Source: Dendrolimus kikuchii (lineage: Eukaryota; Arthropoda; Insecta; Lepidoptera; Lasiocampidae). From it: DNA of 64,000 bases. This document shows positions 62,876-64,000 of the stretch, piece after piece; the first letter of the stretch is position 1, and each line of letters starts with the position of its first letter. The stretch is from positions 131,501 through 195,500 of the forward strand of contig CM034392.1 of the NCBI GenBank assembly GCA_019925095.2, read 5' to 3'. The notes beneath the pieces were generated by a model. That model ran no database searches, was not told where the DNA came from, and was given only the letters and a program-made list of their open reading frames with translations. The translations under genes and the position numbers were made by a program.

Positions 62876-63140
62876 GGTCGTGGTAGCGTAATGGCCAGCG
62901 CACGCGTCCCAGACTCAGAGGGCGCGGGTTCGATCCTGGCCGGAACGCATGCACCACTTAGGTAGTTTTCTGACCTAATGTGTATATTGTTACCATTACC
63001 ACGTGCTAACAACGGTGAAGGAAAACATCGTGATGCAACCTGCACATCGAGATAACCGATGTGTCAAACCTGCCAAGGGTATACTGTCCATTTCCCTGTA
63101 GTGGGAGACCCGAGCCCAGAAGTGGGGCATTTATGGGCTG

Positions 63141-63141
<1 letters not shown>
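62876..63141 (+). mobile_element. SINE-1, well-preserved copy
   Basis: GTCGTGGTAGCGTAATGGCC head, B box GGTTCGATCC (62928-62937), full body (CATCGTGATGCAACCTGCAC, GTGGGAGACCCGAGCCCAG), ending TTTATGGGCTGTAATTATAT into the (AT)n array. Confidence 0.82.
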
Positions 63142-63214
<73 letters not shown>

Positions 63215-63224
63215 CATATATATA
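63142..63224. repeat. (AT)n microsatellite at SINE-1 tail
   Basis: AT run of about 80 bases with two small interruptions. It probably grew from the SINE tail. Confidence 0.9.
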
Positions 63225-64000
63225 CTAGAGTTTACCCCGCGGCCGCGCCGCGGGTCAACCTCTGGTGCGTGTCTCTTGTTTAAAGAGCAAGTAGTACAGG
63301 TTACATTGTATTATTTTTTTATATATTTGCCCCCGAAAGATTCACTTCATTTTATATCACAAACTATACCACCCCCGTCTATATGAAACTAGATAAATAA
63401 CAAAACTTGACAAAAATGACAAAATAAATAACGGACCCAGTGGACCCAGTGGATCCAGTGGACAAAGTGGACCCAGTGGACCCAACGGATCTAGTGGACA
63501 AAGTGGACCCAGTGGTTCAAGTGGACCCAGTGGGCCCAGTAGTCTAAGTGGACCCATTGGACCCAGTAAACTCAGTGGACCCAGTGAACCCAGTGGACCA
63601 ACTGGACCCAGTTGACTAAGGGGATCAAGTGGACACAGTGGTCCAAGTGGACCCAGTGGACCAAGTGGACCCAGAAGACCCAGTAGACCCAGTGGACGAA
63701 ATGGACAAAATCACAAAACCAGTCCTAGTTTCCAGGATAAACTTTACATAAATCTATCTCAAAATGTATCCCATTATACGGGATAAAAAGTATCCCTTGG
63801 CCACTCTCGGTATTCAAATTATATATGTACCGAGTTTCAGCCAAATCGGTCCAATAGTCTTTCCATAAAAGGATAACAAACAAAAAGATCAATATATTTT
63901 TATCCCGGAAACTATCGCATTTTTCGGGATAAAAAATATCCTATGTTCATTGTCGGCATCGAAAATATAATGTATACTGAGTTTCAGCCAAATCGGTCCA
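63225..64000 (-). mobile_element. Third Helitron type, runs off the window
   Basis: A/CTAG at 63225-63228 followed by an 8-bp perfect hairpin CCCGCGGC-CGC-GCCGCGGG (63236-63254), i.e. a reversed Helitron 3' end. The interior has two GAGTTTCAGCCAAATCGGTCCA boxes (63831 and 63980) and GGGATAAAAA(G/A)TATCC boxes. The TC end is beyond 64000. Confidence 0.6.
63433..63710. repeat. 9-bp minisatellite coding (Gly-Pro-Ser)n
   Basis: About 31 diverged units of GGACCCAGT. In the plus frame it reads Gly-X-Y triplets (GPS, GSS, GQS, GPN) for about 60 residues with Gly mostly retained before the first stop at about 63612. No start codon or flanking collagen domain, so it is a minisatellite with collagen-like coding, not a gene. 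Confidence 0.8.

Noticed and set aside
63433..63612. Collagen gene exon
   Set aside because: No start, no splice sites, non-triple-helical flanks and a diverged 9-bp tandem structure; treated as a minisatellite.

Overview
This 64 kb window is AT-rich eukaryotic DNA made almost entirely of transposable elements at different stages of decay. I see no convincing host protein-coding gene, no tRNA gene outside SINEs, no rRNA and no CRISPR. The mix (RTE-type LINE ends with (GTAT)n tails, abundant TC...CTAG Helitrons ending in the C(G/A)CAGCTAG type of terminus, tRNA-headed SINEs, a poly-A retroposon of about 310 bp present about two dozen times, and the 'AACCGACTTCAAAAA' repeat) is what I know from lepidopteran (moth or butterfly) genomes. 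That assignment is inference from repeat content, not from a host gene.

Three loci still encode sizeable proteins. (1) A complete Ty1/copia retrotransposon at 28595-33291 (minus strand): one uninterrupted 1348-codon gag-pol frame, 204-bp LTRs differing at about one base, ATTAG target duplications and a primer site complementary to the anticodon region of initiator tRNA-Met. (2) A Penelope-like element at 23959-26591 with a reverse transcriptase plus GIY-YIG endonuclease frame. Its 3' 837 bp is repeated as a near-perfect inverted copy upstream, so the element is a giant foldback; both arms carry a hammerhead-like ribozyme motif. (3) C-terminal RTE reverse transcriptase fragments, the longest at 10793-11380 (minus).

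Layout. 0-7 kb: LINE tails, an unusual near-perfect hairpin, a solo LTR inside a LINE tail. 7.0-9.7 kb: an old tandem duplication of a block already containing RTE and Helitron pieces. 9.4-10.1, 19.0-20.6 and 35.1-35.7 kb: copies of a foldback/minisatellite family; the 19 kb copy carries a 161-162 bp array with a two-unit higher-order repeat. 10.8-18.3 kb: RTE fragments, Helitrons, a solo LTR and a SINE with four tandem tRNA heads. 22.9-23.6 kb duplicates the arrangement at 1-650. 24.0-27.6 kb: Penelope elements. 28.6-33.3 kb: copia. 34-64 kb: a dense mosaic of RTE, Helitron, poly-A retroposon and SINE copies, many with exact target-site duplications and several nested with an empty-site paralogue elsewhere in this same window. 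The window ends inside a Helitron that carries a 9-bp Gly-Pro-Ser-coding minisatellite.

Family labels used below are local: RTE-A (tail GTAT), RTE-B (tail TGATGA), Retroposon-C (poly-A, about 310 bp), Helitron-A (TCTATACTAATATT...CTAG), Helitron-B (TCTTAATATATATAAATC...CTAG), SINE-1 and SINE-2 (tRNA-headed), LINE-T, LINE-U, LINE-V (3' tails only), repeats D, E and F (unclassified). Boundaries read by eye are good to a few bases where a target duplication is quoted and to about 10-20 bases otherwise.
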